Shown one piece after another: positions 1 through 7,623 of a stretch of DNA of 36,136 nucleotides; position 1 is the first letter of the stretch; every line of letters starts with the position of its first letter. The DNA comes from Desulfobulbaceae bacterium. Its GTDB lineage: Bacteria; Desulfobacterota; Desulfobulbia; Desulfobulbales; Desulfocapsaceae. The stretch spans positions 1 through 36,136 of the forward strand of contig JAABSV010000040.1 in the NCBI GenBank assembly GCA_011390165.1, read 5' to 3'. Both the position numbers and the translations under genes were made by a program. The notes under the pieces were generated by a model that was not told where the DNA came from, did not search any database, and worked only from the letters and a program-made list of their open reading frames with translations.

Positions 1-77
1 TATTTCTCGCCTCACCTGCTTCTGACTATATTACCGGCCAGACAATTTATCTTGACGGGGGCTGGACGGCTAAATAG
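1..77 (+). CDS. Short-chain dehydrogenase/reductase, C-terminal end (partial)
   Basis: Only the last 24 codons are in the window; the frame runs in from the left edge and stops at TAG 75-77. The tail reads ASDYITGQTIYLDGGWTAK, the classic C-terminus of FabG/gluconate-5-dehydrogenase-type SDR enzymes (ITGQ..xVDGG signature that packs near the cofactor and tetramer interface). SDRs are NAD(P)-dependent oxidoreductases. The substrate cannot be told from this fragment. The following AT-rich, transposon-scarred DNA suggests the gene lies at the border of an accessory island. Family call is fairly safe; subfamily is unknown. Confidence 0.8.
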   Translation, partial: FLASPASDYITGQTIYLDGGWTAK

Positions 78-262
78 TGCCAGACAGAAAACCCCTAAAT
101 TTTGAAAATCCCACGCCAAACCCGCCGCAAAAACAGCATCAAAGCTTCGTCCGGCAATGTTTACCTGACTCAGATCCACAATCTATGAGAATGCATCTCA
201 TATCCGCCAAGTTTCGGACACAGCTCCGCCATCGACCTCACAGCTGGATCAGTCCGGTTATC

Positions 263-718
263 TCAGGCCGCTTTCTTGTACGGCCCCCGTTTTCGCTCAG
301 CAGCCTCTTGTTCCTGCTGCCGCAGCACCGCACCCAGTCGCTGTATGTTGCGTGCCAGAACCGCCATGGCGATATAGCGCTTGAATCCTTTCAGGCCGTG
401 GTCGCGGCACTTGTCAAGGCCGTGGACCTCAAGGGCGTTGATCGCCGACTCCACAGCCGAGTGCTGTTTGCGCAGTTCGACAAATTCAGGCGTGCTTTCC
501 CGTTCCTGGTCGGCTTGCGAAAGCCTCCCTTTTTTCGGCAGCACCGCGCATTCAAGTCGCGATTGCAGTTCCTTCTGATTCCCCAACTCCACCCGGCCGC
601 GGATCACCCCAATCGTCGCCAAGTAGTAGTCTTTGTCTAGAAGGCTCAAGTTCTTCATTTCAGACCTTTCCCAGCAGATCTTTCTGGTTTTTGGTGCTAA
701 TGGGTAGATGCCCTGCAT
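263..718 (-). pseudogene. Transposase C-terminal fragment (ISNCY-like)
   Basis: The translated frame holds the 3' third of a DDE-type transposase. The recognisable part is VLPKKGRLSQAD followed by QHSAVESAINALEVHGLDKC, then GLKGFKRYIAMAVLARNIQRLG, the conserved C-terminal block I associate with ISNCY-type transposases (the late catalytic Glu is probably in the AVESAINALE stretch). The catalytic N-terminal two thirds are missing: only about 20 unrelated residues precede the homologous part, so the ATG at 718 is probably an accidental start. About 130 residues remain, compared with over 400 in intact relatives. It sits close to a second, unrelated decayed transposase at 926-1161. Exact IS family is from memory of the motif and not certain; transposase remnant is a firmer call. 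Confidence 0.7.
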
Positions 719-925
719 AGACTTTATTGGTTTTTTGCTCCTCGTGACGAAAAAAATAACTGTAATTCTGAATCACTAGAACATTTATCTTTAAGGATAG
801 CTGCTGCCAGATGCCTCAATTGGTGGAGAGTAAAGAGGCTGACATTGGCTTTCTTGCAGGGTCTTATCGTAAACTTGTTGAGGGACATGAACTTGTTATG
901 GTAACTTTATTAGCATATTTTTTCA
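719..925. other. AT-rich non-coding spacer between two transposase remnants
   Basis: No gene is supported here. A short frame opening at ATG 811 runs through this segment into the IS66 remnant in the wrong frame. Its first 37 residues match nothing I recognise and it has no clear Shine-Dalgarno, so it is not called. Base composition is much more AT-rich than the rest of the window, consistent with inserted DNA. Confidence 0.4.
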
Positions 926-1161
926 CCCCAGCAAGAAATCCGAGAATCGCTTCCGCCGGGAGAGTATCGCCACCTCTGGCACGAATCCAGACAGGTCATT
1001 GATGTCGAGATCAACACTGTCGTCGCCGAGTATCAGGCCGAAATCCTCGAGGATCAGGCCGGCAAGGGCTATGTGCACTGTTTTCTGAAGGTGTTTCCTG
1101 GCCGGTACAGTAGGGCAGTGGAGTGAAAGTGAACTCAGTCTATTTTTCACAATACCAGCTG
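926..1161 (+). pseudogene. Decayed IS66-family transposase (TnpC) fragment, frameshifted and nonsense-mutated
   Basis: Reading from 926 gives a frame with EYRHLWHESRQVIDVEI and VVAEYQAEILEDQAGKGYV, matching the zinc-finger-to-core junction of IS66 TnpC, where the usual text is RQVxDI..xVxEY.A.xL.d..GkrYVAPFPEGV. At about 1076-1083 one base has been lost. Homology resumes in the next frame as FSEGVSWPVQ, then a TAG at 1111-1113 replaces the expected Tyr of VQYG, and GSGVKVNSVYFSQYQL follows to 1161. Both the N-terminal and the catalytic DDE parts are absent. With one frameshift, one nonsense codon and double truncation it cannot encode a working enzyme. The match is from recognition of conserved blocks, not from an alignment. 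Confidence 0.72.
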
Positions 1162-1337
1162 CACGGCGTGACTGCGACAGAAGCCCTCCTTTTGCTCTAT
1201 GGGATGAAGTGGCCGGCTTTCATGGCTGGTTGGGTCTGATTGGTGCTGATAGGTACCTATTTTCAAAAACATTGACAGTGCATTTAAAGAGAAATTTTGT
1301 TCTGTATCCTCTCATGATTAAATAATTAAGGTTTGAA

Positions 1338-2099
1338 ATGGGATCACTTGCCGACCAAATTGGCTACAGGCTTCTTAGATTTTTATCACCAAGAAGACAA
1401 TCTGTTTCACAAGATAGTACTAATTCCGATTGCTCAATGCCTGAAACGAATCTCAAGCAATTATTTGGAGAGGGATTCTTTAAGCTCATTGAGGGTAAAA
1501 CTGTTATTGATTTCGGGTGTGGTAGAGGTTATCAAACAGTTGAGATGGCTCAGAATGGTGCTGCTAAGGTGATCGGCTTAGACATTCAAGAACATCAATT
1601 GAGACATGGAAAGGAAATTGCTATTCAGTTCAAGGTAGATGACCGTTGTGTTTTTACCTCAAGTACTAATCAATTGGCTGATATCATCGTAAGTAAAGAT
1701 GCATTTGAACACTTTTCAAACCCTGGAGACATTCTTAACTTAATGCGGTCTTTGCTTAAACCAGATGGATATGTATTAGCTGCTTTTGGGCCAACATGGT
1801 TTCATCCCTATGGTGGCCATTTTTTTTCTATTTTCCCATGGTCTCATCTCATTTTTTCAGAAAATTCTCAAATTAAATGGCGATCACATTTTAAAACAGA
1901 TGGCGCAACTACATTCTCGGAAGTAGAAGGAGGTCTGAATCAATTGACCATTTCACGATTTGAACGATATGTTGCTGATAGCCCTTTTCGTCTTGAATGG
2001 CTTGAAACGATACCAATTAAAGGAATTTCTTTGTTTAAGGCAAATTTTTTGCGAGAGATAGGTAGTTCAATTGTTCGATGTAAACTCAGTTTAAAATGA
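1338..2099 (+). CDS. Class I SAM-dependent methyltransferase, AT-rich
   Basis: 253 residues. Motif I of the Rossmann methyltransferase fold is clear at residues 56-64 (VIDFGCGRG). It is followed by the acidic residue binding the SAM ribose (IGLDIQ, D82), and by DIIVSKDAFEHFSNP at about 114-128, equivalent to motifs II/post-II of Methyltransf_11/23 proteins. No transmembrane segment is visible, so it is probably cytosolic; the substrate is unknown, and relatives act on glycans, lipids or small molecules. The ATG at 1338 is preceded by TAAGG about 8 bases upstream, a weak ribosome site. Codons are strikingly A/T-rich compared with the genes from 2154 onward, and transposase debris lies just upstream, so acquisition by transfer is likely. 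It is convergent with the aminotransferase gene. Confidence 0.8.
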   Translation: MGSLADQIGYRLLRFLSPRRQSVSQDSTNSDCSMPETNLKQLFGEGFFKLIEGKTVIDFGCGRGYQTVEMAQNGAAKVIGLDIQEHQLRHGKEIAIQFKVDDRCVFTSSTNQLADIIVSKDAFEHFSNPGDILNLMRSLLKPDGYVLAAFGPTWFHPYGGHFFSIFPWSHLIFSENSQIKWRSHFKTDGATTFSEVEGGLNQLTISRFERYVADSPFRLEWLETIPIKGISLFKANFLREIGSSIVRCKLSLK

Positions 2100-2153
2100 A
2101 TTCTGATTTGCTGTTTTTAAAAATGATTTTTTCAAGGTGGCCTTAAGACTATC

Positions 2154-3005
2154 TTACAACGGGACCTCGTTATGAGCCATGTCGATATAGAGTTGGCGCA
2201 TGTGCTGAGCATACTTGCCTGGCCGTCCGTCACCAATGGTCTTCCCATCGATGCTGACCACCGGGAGGACGAGGGTTGTCGCACTGCTCAGGAAGGCTTC
2301 ATCGGCCTGATATGCCTCGGCAACGGTAAAGGGCCGCTCCTCGATGCGTACCCCTTCCTGCCGTGCCATGGCGAGCAGGGACTTGCGGCGTATGCCGGGC
2401 AGAATCGAGCGTGACAGCGGTCGGGTGATGATGGTGTCGCCCTGGCAGATGTAGGCGGTGGAGGAGGTTCCCTCGGTGATGCAGCCCTCTTCCACCATCC
2501 ACCCCTCGAAGGCGCCGGCCTTCACCGCCTGCTGTTTCGCCATGCATTGTGCGAGCAGGGAGATCGATTTGATATCGCGACGTTTCCAGCGGATATCCTC
2601 GACGGTGACAACGGCGACCCCATTCACCGCCTGCGGGTTGTTGATGAGTTGTTTGCGAAAGGCGAAGGCCAGGCAGGTGGGTTCGCTCTGCGGATAGGCG
2701 AAATCACGCATGGCCACCCCCCGGGTTACCTGGGTGTAGACGCCCCCCTCCTCAAGGTTGTTGCGGCCAATCAACTCGTTGAGGATTTCAAGGTAGCGGC
2801 CCGTGCCGTACGGCCAGGGAATTTCCAGTGCCGCCAGGCTCTGTTCCAGGCGGGCGAGAAAATTTTTCTGGTCGATCAGTTTGTGGCGAATAACCGGCAG
2901 CACCTCGTAGACACCGTCGGCTAAGAGATAGCCGCGGTCAAAGACGGAAACCTTGGCCTCTGTTGCCGCCAGGAATTTTCCGTTCAGAAAGACAATTCCG
3001 TCCAT
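2154..3005 (-). CDS. dat: Class IV PLP aminotransferase (D-amino-acid / branched-chain type)
   Basis: About 283 residues, the usual length of fold-type IV aminotransferases. It shows the N-terminal FDRGYLLADGVYEVL block, the catalytic lysine in DIKSISLL (about K146), and the cofactor-contacting Glu in ITEGTSSTAY (about E178), followed by the phosphate-binding region and the SSATTLVLPV segment. The family swaps amino groups between an amino acid and a 2-oxo acid. The RGY..DGVYE and SSAT patterns fit D-alanine aminotransferase best, which feeds D-amino acids to peptidoglycan, but a branched-chain role cannot be excluded. Two starts are possible: GTG at 3011, or ATG at 3005, which is preceded by AAAGG with 5-base spacing and is preferred. 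It follows the asparaginase gene on the same strand after about 73 bases containing a short tandem repeat. Confidence 0.82.
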   Translation of the reverse strand: MDGIVFLNGKFLAATEAKVSVFDRGYLLADGVYEVLPVIRHKLIDQKNFLARLEQSLAALEIPWPYGTGRYLEILNELIGRNNLEEGGVYTQVTRGVAMRDFAYPQSEPTCLAFAFRKQLINNPQAVNGVAVVTVEDIRWKRRDIKSISLLAQCMAKQQAVKAGAFEGWMVEEGCITEGTSSTAYICQGDTIITRPLSRSILPGIRRKSLLAMARQEGVRIEERPFTVAEAYQADEAFLSSATTLVLPVVSIDGKTIGDGRPGKYAQHMRQLYIDMAHNEVPL

Positions 3006-3050
3006 GTTCACCTTTTGCCGCTGGCAATATCCAGGTCGGCCCCCCCCTTT

Positions 3051-3074
3051 CTGGTCATCTGGTCATCTGGTCAT
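3051..3074. repeat. Three perfect copies of an 8-bp tandem repeat (ctggtcat)
   Basis: Copies occupy 3051-3058, 3059-3066 and 3067-3074, with degenerate copies continuing into the end of the asparaginase gene at 3079-3090. It lies in the intergenic space between the asparaginase stop and the aminotransferase start. Copy number could vary by slippage, changing that spacing; no effect on a reading frame is expected. Confidence 0.75.
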
Positions 3075-3078
3075 CTGC

Positions 3079-4113
3079 TTATTTGGTCAGTTCGGCAAAG
3101 GCCCTTCTCACATAGTCGACACGCTCGGTCAGGGGCAGCCCGCTCTGCCGGAAGCGTCCGAGGAGACACATCAGTTTTTGTTGCGTGGCAGGCAGGGTCA
3201 TGTTCTGGGCGGAAAAGGCCCCCGCCGCCAGGGCCCGGTTGCCCACCGCGTAGATGTCCATCTCGGCAGCCCCCTTGACACAATAGGTGGTGACAACCAC
3301 AGGGATATTGTTGTCCACCAGCTGCCTGATGCCGGCAATGAGATCCTTGTTGATGTTGCCGGCGCCAAAGCCTTGAATGATTACCCCGGCAGCACCGGCA
3401 TAGGCCGACAAACTGTTCCTGCCCCCCGATATCTGGGTATAGACGGCGATGTTGTCATCAAAGTCGGTGAACAGCTGCAGAGCTGTCCCGTCATGCCGCC
3501 TCCGGTAGGCACCGGTCAACCTGACCTCCAGGCCGTTTTCGCCGATGGGTGGCGACTTGTAGGAGTGGAAGGCATCCATATCCTCTTCGCTGAATTTGAT
3601 TGCCTGATCTGCCCGCAGGATTCTGCTGCCAAAGGAGATGACCACTTCGCCGATATCCTTGCAGGCAAGGGAGATGGCATTGTAGACGTTTCTCCGGCCA
3701 TCGGAATCGACCCGGCCAAAGAGGGGTATCTGCGCGCCGGTGAAGACGACCGGTTTGCCAAGGCCGGCAAGCATGCATTGCACTGCTGCGGCGCTATCGA
3801 GCATGGTGTCGGTGCCATGGGCGACGACGAAGCCAGCGTAGCGGTCATAGTGGGTGAAGATGCATTCGGCGATTTGCCGGCGTTCCACCAGGCCGATATC
3901 GGTGCTGTCCATGTCAAAGAGAGCGATGCTGTCGATGTCGGCTATCTTCTTCAGCCCGTCGATCTCCTGCAGGTACTCGTAGGTGGGGTCGACTCCGGCT
4001 GCAGTGGCGGCATCGTAGCCATGCCGGGTCGGCTGCATACCGATGGTCCCGCCTGCCTTGATAAAGAGGACTTTTCTGCGCATGTTCTGCTGCCTGGTTG
4101 CAAACTTTTCCAT
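3079..4113 (-). CDS. ansA: L-asparaginase, type I (cytoplasmic-like)
   Basis: 344 residues, normal for the bacterial type I/II asparaginase family, which hydrolyses L-asparagine to aspartate and ammonia. The first catalytic threonine is in KAGGTIGM (T23) and the second catalytic Thr-Asp pair is in VVAHGTDTM (T101, D102). KPVVFTGAQIP supplies the conserved lysine region. No signal peptide is visible, favouring the cytoplasmic AnsA type. Start could be ATG 4113 or the internal ATG at 4083 (residue 11, MRRKVLFIKAGG), which fits the family N-terminus better; neither has a strong ribosome site. It lies downstream of the histidine kinase gene and upstream of the aminotransferase gene on the same strand, so amino acid nitrogen metabolism is a plausible shared theme. 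Confidence 0.88.
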   Translation of the reverse strand: MEKFATRQQNMRRKVLFIKAGGTIGMQPTRHGYDAATAAGVDPTYEYLQEIDGLKKIADIDSIALFDMDSTDIGLVERRQIAECIFTHYDRYAGFVVAHGTDTMLDSAAAVQCMLAGLGKPVVFTGAQIPLFGRVDSDGRRNVYNAISLACKDIGEVVISFGSRILRADQAIKFSEEDMDAFHSYKSPPIGENGLEVRLTGAYRRRHDGTALQLFTDFDDNIAVYTQISGGRNSLSAYAGAAGVIIQGFGAGNINKDLIAGIRQLVDNNIPVVVTTYCVKGAAEMDIYAVGNRALAAGAFSAQNMTLPATQQKLMCLLGRFRQSGLPLTERVDYVRRAFAELTK

Positions 4114-4225
4114 CCGATCTGGCGATGATGGGGAACGACCGGATCACCTGAAGAACTTTGCCCTTGGCCCCTCGGTTGCGGTCCGGGCAAGAGAGAATCC
4201 TCCGCCGGTACGGGGCATGCTGAGG

Positions 4226-6268
4226 TCAGGCCGGATCTGCCGCAGCTTCCGGCTGCAGCACAGCCTTGATCTTGCCGGCCAGCTGGCTCATGGTAAAGGG
4301 CTTCTCGATGAAATGGATCCCCTGGTCGAGAACCCCCTTGTGGGCGATCACTTCGGCGGTGTAGCCGGACATGAACAGCACCTTCAGTCCTGGTAAATCG
4401 GTGAGCAGCTGGGCCGAGAGCTGGCGCCCGTTCATGTGTGGCATGACAATATCGGTAAGGAGCAGATCAATTTGCCCGGAGTGGTCCCTGGCGCAGCTGA
4501 TCGCCTCCGTCGGAGAGGTTGCCGCCAAAACATTATAGCCCAGGCGCTCGAGCATCAGGGTGGTCATATTGATGATTGCCGGTTCATCCTCCACCAGCAG
4601 GATGGTGGCGTTGCCACGGGCGGCTGGTTCACTGTTTCTGACCTCAGCTGCCGGCCGCAGCCGGAAGCGGTGGCGGGGCAGATAGATTCGAAACACCGTG
4701 CCGTGGCCCGGTTCACTGTAGATATTGATGAAGCCGTTGTTCTGCTTGACAATGCCGTACACTGTCGCCAGGCCGAGACCGGTTCCTTTGCCCGGTTCCT
4801 TGGTGGTGAAAAAGGGCTCGAACAGCTGGGTCTGGGTCTTTTTGTCCATGCCGCAACCGTTATCGCTCAGGGCGAGCAGGACATATTCCCCCGGCTGGCA
4901 GCCGGGGTGGGAGGCGCAGTACCTCTCGTCGAAGAGAACGTTGTCGGTCTCGATGGTGACTTTGCCGACCCCATCAATGGCGTCCCTGGCGTTGACACAG
5001 AGATTGGCCAGGACCTGGTCGATCTGGGATGGGTCGATCTTCACCGGCCAGAGGTCGGTGCCGGGTAGCCAGACCAGGTCGATATCCTCACCGATCAGCC
5101 GCTGCACCATCTTCAGCATGCCGGCAACGGCCTCATTGAAATCGAGGACCCTGGGGGCGATGGTCTGCTTGCGGGCAAAGGCAAGGAGTTGTCTGGTCAA
5201 GTTGACCGAACGTTCCGCCGCCCGGCGGATCTCTTCCAGGTCGGCGTAGAGTGGTTTTGTCGGATCGAGATCAAGCTGGGCGATTTCGGTACGGCCAAGG
5301 ATCACCCCGAGCATGTTGTTGAAATCGTGGGCCACCCCGCCGGCAAGCCGCCCGATCGACTCCATCTTCTGCGCCTGCAGCAGCAGCTCCTGCAGGCGCT
5401 GGCGTTCCGCTTCGTCATGTTTTTGCTGGCTGAGGTCGCGGAACTCGACGGCGCGGACCATTTTCCCCTTGAAGGGTATATTTTTCGCCTCCAGGCGGAG
5501 CGGGTACTCTTCGCCGTTTTTCCGCAGTCCCCTCGCCTCATAGGGCTTTTCCAGGCCTGAGACGATGTTGTCCATCACCAGTTGGCGTGTCGACGGGGCG
5601 ATGAGGAGCAGCCCGTCCATTCCCACCAGTTCCTCAAGCCTGTAGCCGGTGATCTCCGCCAGCCCCTGGTTGCATTCGAGAATGAGGCCTTTGTCATGGA
5701 TGGCGATTCCGCCGAAGGAGGCGCTGTAGAGGGCCTTGAACCGCTCCTCGCTCTCGATCAGCCGCTGCTGGGCCAACTTCTGTTCGGAGATGTCACGGAG
5801 AAACACGAAGAGCAGGCCATCGTCGCCCGGGCTGCACTGGACACTTACCTCGACGAGGAAACTGCTGCCATCCTTGCGCCGGTGCCGGGATTCGAAGCGG
5901 TCCTGGCCGCGGGCGACGAGTTTTTCCATGTGCTTGCGGACCTCGCTGTCGCTCTCTTTGCTCTCGAGGTCGGCGATGCACATGGCCAGCAGTTCCTCCT
6001 CGCTGAAGCCGCTCATCCGGCAGTAGGCCTGGTTCACCTCGAGGATCCGGCCTTCTCTGTTGACCACCCAGAAGCCGTCCATGGCGGTCATCAGGATGGT
6101 CCGATGCCGTTCCTCACTGGCCAGAAGGAGCGCTTGCGTCTCCCTGTTTTCGGTGAAATCGACATCCGGTGAGGTGGCCGCCCCGGTCTGTTCCTGCTGG
6201 CTGAGATTTCCTGGTCCCATCTCTTTGTCCCGGTCGGCCTGCTGCCGGCGGATGTGGTTTGCTTCCAT
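4226..6268 (-). CDS. Soluble PAS-PAS hybrid histidine kinase with C-terminal receiver
   Basis: 680 residues. Order: PAS 1 (about 52-165), PAS 2 (about 172-285), a short coiled linker, HisKA with phospho-acceptor H314 in GGVAHDFNNML, HATPase with N-box N426 (NLCVNARDA), G1 box DNGCGMD and G2 GKGTGLGLATVYGIV, then a receiver domain from about 555 with acidic pocket E560-D561-E562, phospho-acceptor D606 (LLTDIVMP) and K656 (EKPF). There is no transmembrane segment or signal peptide, so it should sense an intracellular cue through the PAS domains; no cofactor can be named. The H-box and receiver resemble the widespread hybrid kinases that perform a phosphorelay. No partner regulator with an output domain is adjacent. 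It lies 44 bases downstream of the acyltransferase gene, so co-transcription is likely. Confidence 0.93.
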   Translation of the reverse strand: MEANHIRRQQADRDKEMGPGNLSQQEQTGAATSPDVDFTENRETQALLLASEERHRTILMTAMDGFWVVNREGRILEVNQAYCRMSGFSEEELLAMCIADLESKESDSEVRKHMEKLVARGQDRFESRHRRKDGSSFLVEVSVQCSPGDDGLLFVFLRDISEQKLAQQRLIESEERFKALYSASFGGIAIHDKGLILECNQGLAEITGYRLEELVGMDGLLLIAPSTRQLVMDNIVSGLEKPYEARGLRKNGEEYPLRLEAKNIPFKGKMVRAVEFRDLSQQKHDEAERQRLQELLLQAQKMESIGRLAGGVAHDFNNMLGVILGRTEIAQLDLDPTKPLYADLEEIRRAAERSVNLTRQLLAFARKQTIAPRVLDFNEAVAGMLKMVQRLIGEDIDLVWLPGTDLWPVKIDPSQIDQVLANLCVNARDAIDGVGKVTIETDNVLFDERYCASHPGCQPGEYVLLALSDNGCGMDKKTQTQLFEPFFTTKEPGKGTGLGLATVYGIVKQNNGFINIYSEPGHGTVFRIYLPRHRFRLRPAAEVRNSEPAARGNATILLVEDEPAIINMTTLMLERLGYNVLAATSPTEAISCARDHSGQIDLLLTDIVMPHMNGRQLSAQLLTDLPGLKVLFMSGYTAEVIAHKGVLDQGIHFIEKPFTMSQLAGKIKAVLQPEAAADPA

Positions 6269-6312
6269 ATTTCTATCGAGGTCTTCCAGAAAAATTTGGC
6301 CTGCCCTGGGGG

Positions 6313-7050
6313 TCAGACTCTGCCCCGCATCCGCCGGGCCGGAATTCCCGCCACCACACTGTACGGTTCCACCGAGCGGGTGACCACCGCCCCGGCCGAG
6401 ACCACCGAGCCCTTGCCGACCCGTACCCCGTCGAGAACCGTCACTCCGCCCCCCAGCCAGACATCTTCTTCAATGACTATCCCCTTGCTGAGAAAACCCT
6501 GCTCCTGGATCGGTCGATCAGGGTCGGCAAAGATATGGTTGCCGGCCACCAGGTGGCAGTGGCCGCCGATCAGGGAGTTGTCGCCGATCTCCAGGCCACC
6601 GTGGCCATTGAGGATGGTATAGGCGCCGACGTACACCCCGTCGCCCAGACGGACCTCCCCCTCATAGCCGGTTTCAAAGAGGACCCCGTTGGTGATCTGG
6701 CAGCGGTTGCCCAGTTCTACCTTTGCCCGGTCACTTTTGATGTCGAAAAAGGCACCATGGTCAACCACCGTTCCGGCCCCGACAAAGAGGCGTTTCGGGC
6801 AACGGATAACCACATTGTCGAAAAAATGGCTCCCTTTGCCGCAGGCGCCGAGGAGGTGCCGGTAAACCAGGCGGCGGAGGAGAATACCGGCGGCACCGGG
6901 AAAGTTACGGCAGAAGGTGGCGGCCAGTTCGTAGCCGATCAGGTCGCGATAGCGGCTGCTTCCCACCGCCCGCAGCATGTATTTTCGCAAGGCGCTGCCG
7001 GACAGTTCGGTTACCACGGTGCTGGCGATGTTTCGGCCGGCAGGGTCCAC
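6313..7050 (-). CDS. Left-handed beta-helix (hexapeptide repeat) O-acyltransferase
   Basis: 245 residues. From about residue 90 onward the protein is built of imperfect hexapeptide turns (for example VELGNRCQI, VRLGDGVYVGAYTIL, LEIGDNSLIGGHCHL, IVIEEDVWLGGGVTVL, VRVGKGSVVSAGAVVT), ending with VVAGIPARRM, the signature tail of the NodL/WbbJ/Maa acetyltransferases. The candidate catalytic His is in VAGNHIF. These enzymes move acyl groups, usually acetyl from acetyl-CoA, onto sugars of surface polysaccharides. The N-terminal 90 residues are mostly helical without clear membrane helices. GTG at 7050 is chosen because AAGGAG lies 5 bases upstream. Substrate unknown; no other polysaccharide gene is adjacent, so the context does not help. 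Confidence 0.85.
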   Translation of the reverse strand: MDPAGRNIASTVVTELSGSALRKYMLRAVGSSRYRDLIGYELAATFCRNFPGAAGILLRRLVYRHLLGACGKGSHFFDNVVIRCPKRLFVGAGTVVDHGAFFDIKSDRAKVELGNRCQITNGVLFETGYEGEVRLGDGVYVGAYTILNGHGGLEIGDNSLIGGHCHLVAGNHIFADPDRPIQEQGFLSKGIVIEEDVWLGGGVTVLDGVRVGKGSVVSAGAVVTRSVEPYSVVAGIPARRMRGRV

Positions 7051-7127
7051 CCGTTCTCCTTTTTCGATCTCCGGTGGCAGATTATGCAGCGGGCCGGCGA
7101 ATGAACCTTGTAAGGATTGAATTGTTC

Positions 7128-7157
7128 AGTAGAGTGTATTTTCCAGGGGTTTTGCAA
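7128..7157 (-). promoter_or_regulatory. Candidate sigma-70-type promoter upstream of the acyltransferase gene
   Basis: On the minus strand TTGCAA (7157-7152) and TCTACT (7133-7128) are separated by 18 bases, each matching 4 of 6 consensus positions. The spot is about 80 bases upstream of the GTG at 7050 and downstream of the NifX-like gene, in a locally AT-rich stretch. Weak evidence, position-based. Confidence 0.28.
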
Positions 7158-7256
7158 GCTCTGAGATACAGGCTATCTTGTTCAAAAAAAAAAGGCAAGC
7201 CGGAAACCGAAACGAGGCGGGCGGCAAGAAGAACATATTCCGACGCTGGGCCGGGG

Positions 7257-7607
7257 CTACAACTTCAGCCCCGGCTCCGCCGGCAGAATCTGCCCTGACC
7301 GGAGGGTGCCGGCGACCGCTTTTTCGAGGGCGGCCCGCCAACCGCCGATCACCGCGTCGATGACCCGCACCTTTTTCCAGGTGAGGAAGTTGTAGTGCAG
7401 TTCGTCGATGCCGCCGCAGACCACCTCGGCAATCTCGCTTCGGACGATCAACTGGCAGAGCTCTTCAGCGGAGGGACGTTCCAGAATGATGGTTCTCGGC
7501 GGACCGTCAAGGCGGCCGTTGGCGAGAAGGGCCACCACCGCTTCCGCCGCCAGGTCGAAACGCTGGGCGACAAAGTCACCCTGCAGGGGGATGAGCAGTT
7601 TGTGCAT
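7257..7607 (-). CDS. NifX/NifB-C-terminal-like (PF02579) small protein
   Basis: 116 residues covering one dinitrogenase iron-molybdenum cofactor biosynthesis fold: an N-terminal strand (KLLIPLQGD), APRFD-like QRFDLAAE, then the conserved LIVRSEIAEVVCGGIDELHYNFLTWKKVRVIDAVIG region split across the middle, where a Cys-Gly-Gly takes the place of the usual VI.G.IG turn. Family members bind or carry Fe-S or Fe-Mo precursor clusters. Many occur in non-fixing anaerobes with unknown roles, and no nif gene is visible here. ATG 7607 has a strong GGGAGGAG ribosome site 6 bases upstream. It begins 16 bases after the sigma-54 activator stop, so the two form one operon. Confidence 0.72.
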   Translation of the reverse strand: MHKLLIPLQGDFVAQRFDLAAEAVVALLANGRLDGPPRTIILERPSAEELCQLIVRSEIAEVVCGGIDELHYNFLTWKKVRVIDAVIGGWRAALEKAVAGTLRSGQILPAEPGLKL

Positions 7608-7623
7608 CTTCTTCTCCTCCCAT

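Noticed and set aside
77..640. 187-codon plus-strand frame overlapping the transposase remnant
   Set aside because: Translation is unlike any protein, while the minus strand has recognisable transposase blocks.
811..1002. 63-codon plus-strand frame
   Set aside because: Its second half is the IS66 remnant read in the wrong frame and the first half matches nothing; no ribosome site.
923..1150. 75-codon minus-strand frame
   Set aside because: Antisense of the IS66 remnant, whose plus-strand reading is recognisable in two frames.
7170..7230. Rho-independent terminator after the NifX-like gene, suggested by a run of ten T on the minus strand
   Set aside because: The GC-rich bases before the T-run contain only direct repeats and no convincing stem.
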